DNA of 64,000 nt from Streptomyces lincolnensis (GTDB lineage Bacteria; Actinomycetota; Actinomycetes; Streptomycetales; Streptomycetaceae). The stretch spans positions 186,001 to 250,000 of the forward strand of contig NZ_JAIHON010000013.1 of NCBI RefSeq assembly GCF_021173675.1, written 5' to 3'. A program made the position numbers and the translations under genes. Every line of letters begins with the position of its first letter. Position 1 is the stretch's first letter. Below are positions 25,715-35,669 of this stretch, in pieces. Below the pieces are notes generated by a model. That model made no database searches. It saw only the letters and a program-made list of their open reading frames with translations, and was not told the DNA's origin.

Positions 25715-26213
25715 TCACCCGGCGCGTCGGAGACAGTCTTCGGCCACCTCCTCGTCGATCGCCGCCCGCACCAACGCGGCGGCCAGGGAGGCCGGTTGGG
25801 CATCGCCGCCTGCCCTGGCGAGGGAGACCAGCCGGTCGGGATCCTTCGGCAGGCCGAGCCGCTCCGCGCCCGACAGCGTCCTGCGGTCCAGGTAGGGCGC
25901 CACTTCCGGCCACACGCCCTGGACCTCGCGCAGGAAGATGTCGGCGCCGGAGGGCCCGATGCCCGGGAACTCCTGGAGCAGGCGCCGGAGTTCGGAGGCC
26001 TCACCGTCGGCCTCCGCGCGCAGCCGACGCAGGTCCCCGCCCCGCCGCTCGGTCAACAGTCGTGCCCCGTCACCGAGTTGGGTGGCCGTGCGCTCGTCGT
26101 AGCGCCGGTAGCCGCCCCGGCCCCGCGCGTCCACCCGCTCCTGCCGGTCGGCCTCGGGACAGCACGAGCAGCCGGTGCAGGGGCGCGCGCACGACGTGCC
26201 GCTGGTCGCTCAC
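25715..26213 (-). pseudogene. Decayed HhH-GPD-type endonuclease gene
   Basis: Reading on the minus strand from GTG 26213, the first frame encodes VSDQRHVVRAPLHRLLVLS. The rest of the recognisable protein (DRQERVDARGRGGYRRYDERTATQLG onward, through LLQEFPGIGPSGADIFLREV, a helix-hairpin-helix motif) is in another frame. The helices that should link RLLVLS to RQERVDA, and the segment before APLHRLL, are missing. In the intact actinobacterial family as I remember it, these are separated by about 30 residues. So one frameshift and one or two deletions are inferred. The start overlaps the DUF3140 stop in GTGA, as for a once-coupled gene. A shortened protein from GTG 26134 (139 residues) could still be made. 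Confidence 0.6.
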
Positions 26214-26542
26214 GGCTTCAGCGGATCGTGTCCGATGGTCATCAGCCGGTGGCGGCGGCTCGTCTCCTCGGCCTCGGGCTCGTTCTCCACGTCGGCCTCG
26301 GCGGTGACGGTGTCCACGACCTCGTACATGACTTCGATGTCGTCGTCGGTCAGGTCCGTGCGCCGCTTCTGGAGGAGCGCCAGGACGTGCTGCCCCGTCG
26401 GCTCGCCGGCGTGTTCCGGCAGCGGTTCCGTGAACTCGTCGGCGTCGCTCACCCGCAGCCAGGCGGCCAGTTCCTGCGAGGTCATGTTCACCACGCGGTG
26501 GAAGTCCTGCCACAGCGCGTCGAGTTCGAGGGCGTCGGTCAT
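26210..26542 (-). CDS. DUF3140 family protein
   Basis: A 110-residue acidic protein. The segments LWQDFHRVVNMTSQELAAWLR, VLALLQKRRTDLTDDDIEVM and the C-terminal RHRLMTIGHDPLKP are those of DUF3140, a family of unknown function in actinobacteria and cyanobacteria. It is upstream of, and overlaps by four bases, the decayed endonuclease gene, and follows the Dps gene on the same strand with a 49-bp gap. The SSDNA or stress link sometimes inferred from such neighbours is not demonstrated here. Confidence 0.88.
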   Translation of the reverse strand: MTDALELDALWQDFHRVVNMTSQELAAWLRVSDADEFTEPLPEHAGEPTGQHVLALLQKRRTDLTDDDIEVMYEVVDTVTAEADVENEPEAEETSRRHRLMTIGHDPLKP

Positions 26543-26591
26543 CGGATGCCCCTTCCGTACGTACGTGTTCCTGTGCGTGCGCAGTTCCGCG

Positions 26592-27074
26592 TCAGCCGTC
26601 CTTGGGCCAGTTCTCCGCGTCGAACATCCAGCGCTGCTTCTCCAGCTCCGCGGTGATGGTGATCAGCAGGTCCTGGGTGACCGGATCGGGCTCGTCGGTG
26701 GCCGCGATGCGCTCGCGCAGCCGTCCGATGGCGGTCTCCAGCGACTCGACCATCACGCCGACGACCTCGGTGTCGCGCACCCAGCCCTCCTTCGGACCGG
26801 GCAGGGTGAACGCCGACGCGATGGTCTCCGGCCGGCCGTCGGGCGGCAGGCCGAGTGCGGCGGCCCGCTCCGCGACCGTGTCCGAGAAGTCGCGCGCGGC
26901 CGTCACGACCTCGTCGAGCTGCAGATGGATCGACCGGAAGCGCGGCCCCACCAGGTTCCAGTGCGCCTGCTTCGCGATCAGCGAGAGGCCGAGAAGATCG
27001 ACCAGAGTGCTCTGCAGTGCGTCCCCTGTGACCTGACGGGCAGATTCGGGAATCGTGCTCTTCACGACAGTCAT
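26592..27074 (-). CDS. Dps-family ferritin/DNA-protection protein
   Basis: A 160-residue Dps protein. The ferroxidase residues are visible: His in IAKQAHWNLVG, His and Asp/Glu in SIHLQLDEVV and RDFSDTVAERA. A four-helix bundle is implied by the pattern, and the terminal AELEKQRWMFDAENW is typical. It should form a dodecamer that oxidises iron with peroxide and may bind DNA through its N-terminal residues. The minus-strand leader contains AGAAGGAGC before ATG 27074. The divergent gene is a thiolase. Confidence 0.92.
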   Translation of the reverse strand: MTVVKSTIPESARQVTGDALQSTLVDLLGLSLIAKQAHWNLVGPRFRSIHLQLDEVVTAARDFSDTVAERAAALGLPPDGRPETIASAFTLPGPKEGWVRDTEVVGVMVESLETAIGRLRERIAATDEPDPVTQDLLITITAELEKQRWMFDAENWPKDG

Positions 27075-27272
27075 ACGGTGCTCCTTCTGCCGACGTCGTC
27101 ACTCACGGGGCGCGGGTGCCCAGGGCGAATCGGTGCAAACAGGCGCTCATGAGGGCTGTGTCGACCACCCGCTCCCGCCGCTGCGCTACAGTCCAAAACT
27201 AGCGGTGCTAATTAAAGTGGTGCCGATCAAGCCGTCCCCGGCCACCGAGCGATGACGATCAGGAGTTCCGTC

Positions 27273-28520
<1,248 letters not shown>

Positions 28521-28533
28521 GCCGCGGAGTTGT

Positions 28534-28935
28534 TCACGCCACGGCGGTCCCCTCCAGTTCGACCAGCTGGCCGGGGATCGCCAGCCGGGTCACCCCGAGC
28601 ATCGTGGTGGTCGGTGCCACCCGTGCGGCGCCCAGCCGGGACGCCAGCACGCCGTAGTGCGGGTACAGCAGGTCGACGTCGGTGGTGTAGACGTTGAGGC
28701 GGACGAGGTGCGCGAGGGACATGCCGGCCTCGGCGAGCACGGCCTCCAGGTTGTCGAGGCTCAGCGCCAGCTGCGCGGCCATGTCGCCGTCGTGCAGGGG
28801 CTTGCCGTCGGCGCCCATCGCGGTCTGTCCGGAGCAGTACAGGGTCCGGGTGTGCCCGGAGACGACCTCGCCCTGGTTGAACCCCATCTCCACCGACCAC
28901 GTCACCGGATTGACCGCCGTTCGTTCCACTGCCAC
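28534..28935 (-). CDS. RidA/YjgF-family protein
   Basis: A 133-residue RidA-type enamine/imine deaminase. Segments LYCSGQTAMGADGKPLHDGDMAAQL, LDNLEAVLAEAGMSLAHLVRLNVYTTDV and TTTMLGVTRLAIPGQLVELEGTAVA define the family; the Arg of the active site is replaced by variation in the VTRLAIPG loop. GTG 28935 is preferred since GGGAG lies five bases upstream, although ATG 28947 is in frame. It is divergent from a WYL-type regulator with a short spacer, which is probably its regulator. Confidence 0.88.
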   Translation of the reverse strand: MAVERTAVNPVTWSVEMGFNQGEVVSGHTRTLYCSGQTAMGADGKPLHDGDMAAQLALSLDNLEAVLAEAGMSLAHLVRLNVYTTDVDLLYPHYGVLASRLGAARVAPTTTMLGVTRLAIPGQLVELEGTAVA

Positions 28936-28944
28936 ATCAGCTCC

Positions 28945-28974
28945 CATCGCTTCGCATCGCCTTGCATCGCTTTT
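28945..28974. repeat. Three 10-bp tandem repeats in the RidA/WYL spacer
   Basis: CATCGC occurs at 28945, 28955 and 28965, each followed by a pyrimidine-rich four-base linker, giving exactly one helical turn between copies. The array lies between the divergent RidA and WYL genes and may be an operator. Confidence 0.5.
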
Positions 28975-29044
28975 CGCTGTCCGTGGCAGGAGCCTTCCAA
29001 CAAATCACGACACCCTTAGTCATGTATTCGCCTAGGGTTTCCGT

Positions 29045-30028
29045 ATGCGCGCCGATCGGCTGGTCTCGCTCGTGCTGCTGTTGCGTCAGCGCGGCCGGCT
29101 GACCGCGGACACGCTCGCCCGCGAGCTGGAGGTGTCCACCCGTACCGTGCTGCGCGACATCGAGGCACTGTCGGCGGCGGGCGTCCCGGTCTACGCCGAA
29201 CGCGGCCGGCACGGCGGGTTCGCGCTGCTGCCCGGTTTCCGCACCGAGCTCACCGGACTGAACCACGACGAGGTCCTCGCCCTGCTCACCGCCGGATCGG
29301 GCCGCGGCGAGCGGGCGTTCGGCCTCGGCTCGGCGCTCGCCTCGGCCATGCGCAAGGTGGTCGACGCGCTGCCCGAGAGCCACCGGGCCACCGCGAGCGA
29401 CGCGGCCCGGCGACTTCTCGTCGAGCCGGAGACCGATCTGCTCTCACGCCGGCCGGTCGCCGAGACCGTGCCCGACACGACGATGGTCGTGATCCGGCGC
29501 GCGGTGCTCGCCGGACACCGGCTGCGCCTCCACTACGCGGCCACGGGCCAGACCCCTGGGTGGCGCACGGTGGACCCGATCGGCCTGGTCACCGTCCGCG
29601 ACCGGAGCTACCTGCTGGCCACGAGATCCGGCGCGGACCGCACCTACCGGCTGTCGCGGGTGCTCGCCGCCCAGGAACTCCCCGAACCGGCACAACGACC
29701 GGACCGGGTCGACCTGGACCGGGCCTGGCGGGAACGCTGCGCGCGGTTCCTGTCCAGCGGCCATATCGCCGTACTGGTACGGGTGAACCCGGAGAGGCGG
29801 GAGGAGCTGCTGACCTCCGCGGTGGCCGTCCGCACCGCGGCACCGGCACCGGCACCGGCACCGGACGGCTGGCTGCGGCTGGAGGCGACGTTCCAAGACC
29901 TGCGGCACGCCGAGTGGGCGCTGTGGCAGCTCGGCACGGACGCCGAAGCGCTGACCCCGCAGTCGCTGCGCACCGCCCTGCACGACCGCGCCGCCGCGAT
30001 GGCCGGCCGCTACGGAGACCCGTCCTGA
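29045..30028 (+). CDS. WYL-domain (DeoR/YafY-type) transcriptional regulator
   Basis: A 327-residue regulator with a short N-terminal DeoR-type helix-turn-helix (RLVSLVLLLRQRGRLTADTLARELEVSTRTVLRD) and a central WYL region (LRLHYAATGQTPGWRTVDPIGLVTVRDRSYLLA, around residues 165-195), followed by a WCX-like dimerisation part. WYL regulators bind a ligand such as nucleotides or metabolites. It is divergent from RidA by a short spacer containing 10-bp repeats. Ribosome-binding sequence is weak. It is oriented in the same direction as the downstream TauE gene, but 180 bp apart. Confidence 0.9.
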   Translation: MRADRLVSLVLLLRQRGRLTADTLARELEVSTRTVLRDIEALSAAGVPVYAERGRHGGFALLPGFRTELTGLNHDEVLALLTAGSGRGERAFGLGSALASAMRKVVDALPESHRATASDAARRLLVEPETDLLSRRPVAETVPDTTMVVIRRAVLAGHRLRLHYAATGQTPGWRTVDPIGLVTVRDRSYLLATRSGADRTYRLSRVLAAQELPEPAQRPDRVDLDRAWRERCARFLSSGHIAVLVRVNPERREELLTSAVAVRTAAPAPAPAPDGWLRLEATFQDLRHAEWALWQLGTDAEALTPQSLRTALHDRAAAMAGRYGDPS

Positions 30029-30059
30029 GAACCGCCCGCCGCCCGAGGGCCACCGCGAC

Positions 30060-30119
30060 GAGGACCGTTTCGGCAAGGACCGCTTTGACGAGGACCGCTT
30101 TGACGAGGACCGCGCCGCC
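30060..30119. repeat. Four imperfect 15-bp tandem repeats
   Basis: Units based on GAGGACCGCTTTGAC occur at 30060-30074, 30075-30089, 30090-30104 and 30105-30119, the middle two being nearly identical. They occupy the gap after the WYL gene. In one frame they would encode a repeated five-residue block, but no gene with a start is seen. Confidence 0.65.
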
Positions 30120-30208
30120 GGGCTTCCGGCGTCCGTCGGCCGGTACAGGCCCACGAGGCGAGACGGCACTTACCCCACCGGTTACTTGCACATAGCATCG
30201 GTGTTCGC

Positions 30209-30982
30209 ATGAACACGATGACCCTGTGGCACATCACCGGCTGGGAGTTCGCCGCCCTCGCCTTCGCCGCCCTGCTCGTCGGCTTCTCGAAGACGGCCGT
30301 GAGCGGGGCCAACACGGTGAGCCTGGCGATCTTCGCCGCCGTCCTGCCCGCCCGCGCCTCCACCGGCGTCCTGCTCCCGGTGCTGATCGCCGGGGACGTG
30401 CTCGCCGTGCTCACCTACCGACGGCACGCGCACTGGCCCACGTTGTGGCGGCTGTTCCCGGCCGTCGCGGTGGGCGTGCTCGCCGGCACGCTGTTCCTGG
30501 TGTGGGCGGACGACGAGATCGTACGGACATCCATCGGCGCCATCCTGCTGCTGATGGCCGGGGTGACGGTGTGGCGCCGCCGCACGGCCGAAGCGGAGGA
30601 GGAGCCGGACTCGGTCGTCACCCGGGCGGGCCGGGTCAAGGCCCGCTCCTACGGTGTCCTCGGCGGCTTCACCACCATGGTCGCCAACGCGGGCGGCCCG
30701 GTGATGTCGATGTATCTCCTCTCCGCGGGCTTCCGCAAGCTCGGCTTCCTGGGCACCTCGGCCTTCTTCTTCCTGATCGTCAACGTCTCCAAGGTGCCCT
30801 TCAGCGTCGGCCTCGGCCTGATCGACGGCCGCTCGCTGCTCCTCGACGCCGCCCTCGTGGCGTTCGTCGTGCCCGGCGCGTTCCTCGGCAAATGGGCGGT
30901 GAACCGGATCAACCAGAAGCTCTTCGAACAACTGGTGATCGCGGCGACGATCGTGGGCGGCCTGCAACTGCTCCTGCGGTAG
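30209..30982 (+). CDS. TauE/SafE-family membrane permease
   Basis: A 257-residue protein with about eight hydrophobic segments beginning GWEFAALAFAALLVGFSKTAVSG. The sequence GGFTTMVANAGGPVMSMYLLS is the typical second half-repeat motif of TauE/SafE (DUF81) proteins. Members export sulfite, sulfoacetate or related organic anions, but specificity cannot be read. It stands alone: the following gene is convergent. The TauD-type dioxygenase lies 24 kb away, so linking the two is not justified. Confidence 0.9.
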   Translation: MNTMTLWHITGWEFAALAFAALLVGFSKTAVSGANTVSLAIFAAVLPARASTGVLLPVLIAGDVLAVLTYRRHAHWPTLWRLFPAVAVGVLAGTLFLVWADDEIVRTSIGAILLLMAGVTVWRRRTAEAEEEPDSVVTRAGRVKARSYGVLGGFTTMVANAGGPVMSMYLLSAGFRKLGFLGTSAFFFLIVNVSKVPFSVGLGLIDGRSLLLDAALVAFVVPGAFLGKWAVNRINQKLFEQLVIAATIVGGLQLLLR

Positions 30983-31006
30983 CGGTGAGTGCCGGGCCCG
31001 GCCGCC

Positions 31007-31801
31007 TTACCGCGTCAGCCCCAGCAGCGCCGGAAGATCCGCGAAGGAATCGATCACGTGGTCGGGCGTGCCGCTCGCCGCGTGATGGGTCTCGGGCAGG
31101 TACTTGCCGGTCCTGACCAGCACCCCGGTGATCCCGGCCCGCTGTGCCGCCAGCACGTCGGACTCGATGTCGTCCCCCACCATCACCGCCTGGTCCGCGC
31201 CCGCCCCGAGCCGTGCCAGCGCCGCCTCGAAGAACGCCGGGGACGGTTTGCCGGTGACCTCGGCCTCCACCCGCGCGGCCTGCTCCAGGCCGGCCAGGAA
31301 GGCACCGGAGTCGAGCCGCAGCCCGTCGGCGGTACGCCAGTACAGGTTCCGGTGCATCGCCACCAGCCGGGCCCCGCGCTGAAGTTGGCCGAAGGCCCGG
31401 TCCAGCGCCGCGTAGTCGAACTCGGGCCCGGCCCCGCCGACGACCACGACATCCGCGACCGTCTCCGTGTCCCGCGGATCCAGCAGCCGGACCTCCCCGA
31501 GATCCTCCCCGACGTCCCCGCTGTTCAGCAGGGCACACCGAGCGCCCGGCCGGTGCTCGGCGAGATACGCGGCGGTGGCGGCGGGCGCGGTCAGGATGTC
31601 CTCGGCCGTCACGGGGAACCCCGCGCCCTCCAGCGTCGCCGCGATCGACGCCCGCGTCCGGGACGTCGTGTTGGTGACCAGCACCACCCCCAGCCCGGCC
31701 GCACGGATCTCCCGCAGCGCCTCGACCGTCCCGGGCAACGGCTCCCACGAGACGGTGAGCACTCCGTCGATGTCGATGAGGACAGCACGCACGGACTCCA
31801 T
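31007..31801 (-). CDS. HAD-superfamily phosphatase (NagD-type)
   Basis: A 264-residue HAD type IIA phosphatase. The nucleophile motif is VLIDIDGVL (residues 7-15), motif II includes VTNTTSRTRASI, motif III Lys is in VTGKPSPAFF and motif IV is VMVGDDIESDVLAAQRAG. A NagD-like cap domain lies between motif II and III. It probably dephosphorylates sugar or nucleotide phosphates. No good Shine-Dalgarno is present before ATG 31801. The divergent neighbour is cobK. Confidence 0.9.
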   Translation of the reverse strand: MESVRAVLIDIDGVLTVSWEPLPGTVEALREIRAAGLGVVLVTNTTSRTRASIAATLEGAGFPVTAEDILTAPAATAAYLAEHRPGARCALLNSGDVGEDLGEVRLLDPRDTETVADVVVVGGAGPEFDYAALDRAFGQLQRGARLVAMHRNLYWRTADGLRLDSGAFLAGLEQAARVEAEVTGKPSPAFFEAALARLGAGADQAVMVGDDIESDVLAAQRAGITGVLVRTGKYLPETHHAASGTPDHVIDSFADLPALLGLTR

Positions 31802-31894
31802 GCCCGGGACGATAGCGGCCGGGCACCTCGCGGACGCCGTCCGTGCACCGCACCCGGCGTGCCGTCCCGGGCCCGCGACTCGTACGCTCACCCC

Positions 31895-32650
31895 ATGCCC
31901 CGCTCGTCCCCCCACGTGCTGATCCTCGGCGGCACCGCCGAGGCACGCGAACTCGCCGCCCTGCTCACGGCACGCTCCGGCATCCGCGTCACCACCTCCC
32001 TCGCGGGCCGCGTGTCCCGGCCCGGGACGGTCACCGGAGACGTACGCATCGGCGGATTCGGCGGGGCGGACGGGCTGGCCGACTGGCTGCGCGAACAGCA
32101 CGTGGACGCTCTGATCGACGCCACGCACCCCTTCGCCGAGTCGATCACCGCCAACGCGGCACGGGCCGCCGCGGCGACCGGCGTGCCGTCGGTGGTGCTG
32201 CGCCGCCCCGGCTGGCGGCCGGAACCGGGCGACCGCTGGCACCCGGTCGGCTCCCTGGCCGAGGCCGCGGACCTGCTGCCGACGCTCGGCCGCCGCGTCC
32301 TCCTGACCACCGGCCGCCTCGGCCTCGCCGCCTTCGCCCACCTGACGGACCTTCACTTCGTGGTGCGCTCCGTGGAGTTGCCCGATCCCCCCATGCCCCC
32401 GCACACCGAAGTCCTCCTGGCCCGCGGCCCGTTCACCGTCACCGACGAATCCGCCCTCCTGGGCGCCCACTGCATCGACGTCCTCGTCACCAAGGACAGC
32501 GGCGGCTCGGCCACCGCCGCCAAACTCACGGCCGCCCGCCACCTGGCCCTCCCCGTCGTGGTCGTACGACGTCCCGCGCTGCCCCCGGGCGTCACCGCCC
32601 TGCCCGACGTGGCCTCCGTGCGGGAGTGGCTCGCTCTCGACCCACTGTGA
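31895..32650 (+). CDS. cobK: Precorrin-6A reductase
   Basis: A 251-residue CobK/CbiJ protein. It begins with LILGGTAEARELAALL and contains DATHPFAESITANAARAA and the VTKDSGGSATAAKL block that precedes the C-terminal domain; these are hallmark segments of precorrin-6A/X reductase. It uses NADPH to reduce the corrin ring in aerobic cobalamin synthesis. cobF, the preceding pathway step, is 2.2 kb downstream on the opposite strand. The core cobalamin operon must lie elsewhere, consistent with scattered cob genes. Confidence 0.92.
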   Translation: MPRSSPHVLILGGTAEARELAALLTARSGIRVTTSLAGRVSRPGTVTGDVRIGGFGGADGLADWLREQHVDALIDATHPFAESITANAARAAAATGVPSVVLRRPGWRPEPGDRWHPVGSLAEAADLLPTLGRRVLLTTGRLGLAAFAHLTDLHFVVRSVELPDPPMPPHTEVLLARGPFTVTDESALLGAHCIDVLVTKDSGGSATAAKLTAARHLALPVVVVRRPALPPGVTALPDVASVREWLALDPL

Positions 32651-32668
32651 CGCGGACCGCCCGCGGAC

Positions 32669-34747
32669 TCAGCGTGACGTGCTCGTTGCCCGGTCCGCCG
32701 TTCGCCGGGGCAGGCCGTGGCTCAGGTCCTCCACCAGCAGGCGCTTGGCGATGGTGTCCACCGCGGCGCGCAGGTCCGTGTCCGTCGGGCGGCCGATGTC
32801 CTGCTGGACGCGGTTCTCCAGCCAGGCGCCCCAGGCCTCGGTGATGACCCGTGCCTCGCGGGCGCCGGCATCGGTGTGGGAGAGGAGGTTGCCGTGGCGG
32901 GTGAGGTAGCCCTCGTCGACCATGCGGTCGAAGACGGGGAGCAGGACCTCGGGAGGCATGTGGCGGCGGGCGGCGATGAGACCGAGGCCGGCGTGGCCGA
33001 CGAGTCTGGTGAACAGCTCGACCTGCATCACGGCCCAGGCGCCCGCGACGTCGAGCCGGGTCTCGGAGTCGCTCATGATCCGGCGCGCGGTGTCCAGGTC
33101 CGTGCTGCCGATGATCTTGCCCACGGTTGCTTCCAGCACCCGCCGCGAGTCCGCCCCGGACGGCTGCGCGAACCCCTCGCCCATGTCGGTCGAGCCCGCC
33201 CGCGCACTGTCCCGCAGCCGGACCTGTTTGAGGAACAGGGCGACCACGAACCCGACGGCCGCGACCGGCACGGTCCACAGGAACACCGTCTGGAGGGTGT
33301 CGGCGTAGGCCCCGATGATCGGGGCGGAGACATCGGGCGGCAGCTCGTGCAGAGCCTGCGGACTGGTCGCCGCCCTGGCGACGGTGGACGCGTCCACCGA
33401 TCCGGCCCGCGAGGCGGAGGCGATCCCGTCCCTGAGGTTGGGCGTGAGGGAGTTGGCGTAGATCGTGCCGAAGACGGCAGTGCCGAAGGAACTGCCCAGC
33501 GTACGGAAGAAGGTGACACCGGAGGTCGCGGTGCCCAGGTCGGTGTACTCGACGGTGTTCTGCACGGCGATCGTCAGCACCTGCATGCACAGCCCGATAC
33601 CGGTGCCGAGCACGAACATGTACAGCGACTCCAGCCACGCGCCCGTCGACGGCCCCATCAACGACATCAGGTACAGCCCGACGCCCATCACCAGCGAGCC
33701 GACGATCGGGAAGAAGCGGTACTGCCCGGTCCTGCTGACCACGTTGCCGCTGAACACCGACGCGATGAGCAGACCGATCACCAGCGGCAGCGTGCGTACA
33801 CCGGAGACCGTGGCCGAGTCGCCGTCGACGTACTGGAGGTAGCTCGGCAGATACGTCATCGCGCCGAGCATCGCGAAGCCGACGATGAAGCTGAGGATCG
33901 AGCACACCGTGAACACCGGATTGGCGAACAGCCGCATGGGCAGCATCGGTTCGGCCGCCCGGGTCTCCACCCAGCAGAACAGACCGAGCGCGAGCGTACC
34001 GCCCACGAACAGGCCGATGATGACGGCCGAGCCCCACGCGTACTCGTTCCCGCCCCAACTCGTCGCCAGGATCAGCGCGCTGGCGCCCACCGCGACGAAC
34101 GCGATGCCCAGGTAGTCCACGACCGGCCGGGCCGCCGACTTGACCACCGGAATCGTCCGGGCCGCCGCGATCACGACGAGCACCGCGATTGGGACGTTGA
34201 CGTAGAACGCCCAGCGCCACGACAGATGGTCGGTGAACAGCCCGCCGAGCAGCGGCCCGATGACCGTCGCCACCCCGAACACGGCGCCGATCGCGCCCTG
34301 GTACTTGCCGCGCTCCCTGAGCGGGATGACGTCGGCGATCAACGCCATCGCCGTCACCATCAGACCGCCGGCACCGACCCCCTGCATCGCCCGCCAGACG
34401 ATCAGCAACGTCATGTTGCCGGCGAGACCGCACAGGAACGAGCCCGTGATGAACACGACCGCCGAGACCTGGAAGACCACCTTGCGGCCGAACATGTCGC
34501 CGAACTTGCCGACCAGGACGGTCGACACCGTCTCCGCGAGGAGATATGCCGTCACCACCCACGACATGTGCTCGGCACCGCCGAGATCCGACACGATCGT
34601 CGGCAGCGCCGTGCCCACGATCGTCTGGTCGAGGGCCGCGAGCAGCACCCCCAGCATGATCGTCACGAAGACGATGTTGCGGCGGCGCTTGTCCAGCACG
34701 GGCGGCTGCGCGGCGGCGGAAGGCGCGGTTTCCTCGGCGACGGTCAC
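32669..34747 (-). CDS. DHA2-family MFS multidrug exporter with winged-helix-like tail
   Basis: A 692-residue transporter. Residues 25-535 have about 14 hydrophobic spans with the DHA2 motifs LDQTIVGTALPTIVSDL near residue 40, the loop GKFGDMFGRKVVF and motif C-like GVGAGGLMVTAM. After the last span there is a soluble region of about 155 residues. In it, HMPPEVLLPVFDRMVDEGYLTRHGNLLSHTDAG looks like a winged helix-turn-helix. Standard exporters of this family are about 480-540 residues, so the tail is an added cytoplasmic module. GTG 34747 is the start. The exporter lies between cobK and cobF. Confidence 0.87.
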   Translation of the reverse strand: MTVAEETAPSAAAQPPVLDKRRRNIVFVTIMLGVLLAALDQTIVGTALPTIVSDLGGAEHMSWVVTAYLLAETVSTVLVGKFGDMFGRKVVFQVSAVVFITGSFLCGLAGNMTLLIVWRAMQGVGAGGLMVTAMALIADVIPLRERGKYQGAIGAVFGVATVIGPLLGGLFTDHLSWRWAFYVNVPIAVLVVIAAARTIPVVKSAARPVVDYLGIAFVAVGASALILATSWGGNEYAWGSAVIIGLFVGGTLALGLFCWVETRAAEPMLPMRLFANPVFTVCSILSFIVGFAMLGAMTYLPSYLQYVDGDSATVSGVRTLPLVIGLLIASVFSGNVVSRTGQYRFFPIVGSLVMGVGLYLMSLMGPSTGAWLESLYMFVLGTGIGLCMQVLTIAVQNTVEYTDLGTATSGVTFFRTLGSSFGTAVFGTIYANSLTPNLRDGIASASRAGSVDASTVARAATSPQALHELPPDVSAPIIGAYADTLQTVFLWTVPVAAVGFVVALFLKQVRLRDSARAGSTDMGEGFAQPSGADSRRVLEATVGKIIGSTDLDTARRIMSDSETRLDVAGAWAVMQVELFTRLVGHAGLGLIAARRHMPPEVLLPVFDRMVDEGYLTRHGNLLSHTDAGAREARVITEAWGAWLENRVQQDIGRPTDTDLRAAVDTIAKRLLVEDLSHGLPRRTADRATSTSR

Positions 34748-34812
34748 GAGGTCACGATCACGCCGGTATGCCGCACCCGCATGTGGGCACGGTCCGCTCG
34801 GGTGGCGGGTCC

Positions 34813-35586
34813 CTACCGCTGTTCCGGGTTACGGCGCAGCAGATACGTGTCCATGATCCAGCCCTTGCGCTCCCGCGCCTCCGCGCGCAGCCGCTCGATG
34901 CGGGGGGCGGTCTCGGCGATCGGCCCGGCGGCGAGGATCTCGTCCGGCGTGCCTATGTAGGCGCCCCAGTAGATGTCGATGTCCTGGTCGGCGTACTGCC
35001 GGAAGGCCTGATGGGCGTCCAGCATCACCACCACGTCGTCCACCCCCTCGGGAAAGCCCTCGGCGAGCCGCCGGCCCGTCGTGATCTGCACGGGCCGCGC
35101 CACCCGGTTCAGCCCGGTACGGTGCCGGGCGACGAGCGCGGAGACACTGCTGATGCCCGGCACGACGGTGTACTCGAAGGCCACCGTGCCCCGCTCCAGG
35201 ATCTCCTCCAGGATCCCGATCGTGCTGTCGTACAGCGCGGGATCCCCCCAGACCAGGAACGCGCCGGTCTCGTCCTCGCCCAGCTCCTCGGCGATCAGCC
35301 GCGCGTAGATGTCGGCGCGGGCGCTGCGCCAGTCACCCACGGCGGGGGAGTAGGCGGTGCCGCCCGCCGCCCGGTCGCGCTCCGGGTCACGCGCCTCGAC
35401 CACGCGGTACGAGCCCTCGGGTATGTGCGTCTCCAGCATGTCCCGGCGCAGCCGCGTCAGGTCGCTCTTCACCTCGCCCTTGTCGAGGACGAAGAACACG
35501 GCCGTGCCGCGCAGCGCCCCCACCGCCTGGAGGGTCAGCTGCTCGGGGTCGCCCGCACCGATACCGATGACATGAATCTTTCGCAC
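34813..35586 (-). CDS. cobF: Precorrin-6A synthase (deacetylating)
   Basis: A 257-residue SAM-dependent corrin methyltransferase. It starts with VRKIHVIGIGAGDPEQLTLQAVGAL, the GAGDP motif of tetrapyrrole methylases, and later has GAFLVWGDPALYDSTIG and VVPGISSVSALVARH. CobF methylates C-1 of precorrin-5 with loss of the acetyl group. GTG 35586 matches the usual start; an alternative GTG at 35604 gives six extra residues. Its 3' end is convergent with no other gene and cobK is nearby, so both sit in one small cobalamin locus. Confidence 0.92.
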   Translation of the reverse strand: MRKIHVIGIGAGDPEQLTLQAVGALRGTAVFFVLDKGEVKSDLTRLRRDMLETHIPEGSYRVVEARDPERDRAAGGTAYSPAVGDWRSARADIYARLIAEELGEDETGAFLVWGDPALYDSTIGILEEILERGTVAFEYTVVPGISSVSALVARHRTGLNRVARPVQITTGRRLAEGFPEGVDDVVVMLDAHQAFRQYADQDIDIYWGAYIGTPDEILAAGPIAETAPRIERLRAEARERKGWIMDTYLLRRNPEQR

Positions 35587-35669
35587 GCCACGAGTCTGCC
35601 GCACGGCACTGACAGCGCGGACACCGAGGTCAAGCCCGAGGCCAAGCCTGTGGGCGCGCCGTCACCGCC

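Noticed and set aside
25707..25733. TGTCACG on the plus strand resembling an ECF41-type -35 element
   Set aside because: The expected -10 (xGTC after 16 bp) is absent: the bases are GAGA.
26134..26134. GTG at 26134 as a true gene start giving a 139-residue protein
   Set aside because: It has no upstream SD, and the conserved sequence continues upstream in another frame, so decay is more likely; kept as a possibility in the pseudogene entry.
29826..29870. CCGGCA repeated block in the WYL gene encoding an Ala-Pro stretch
   Set aside because: Ordinary Ala-Pro linker within a coding region; no evidence for slippage function.
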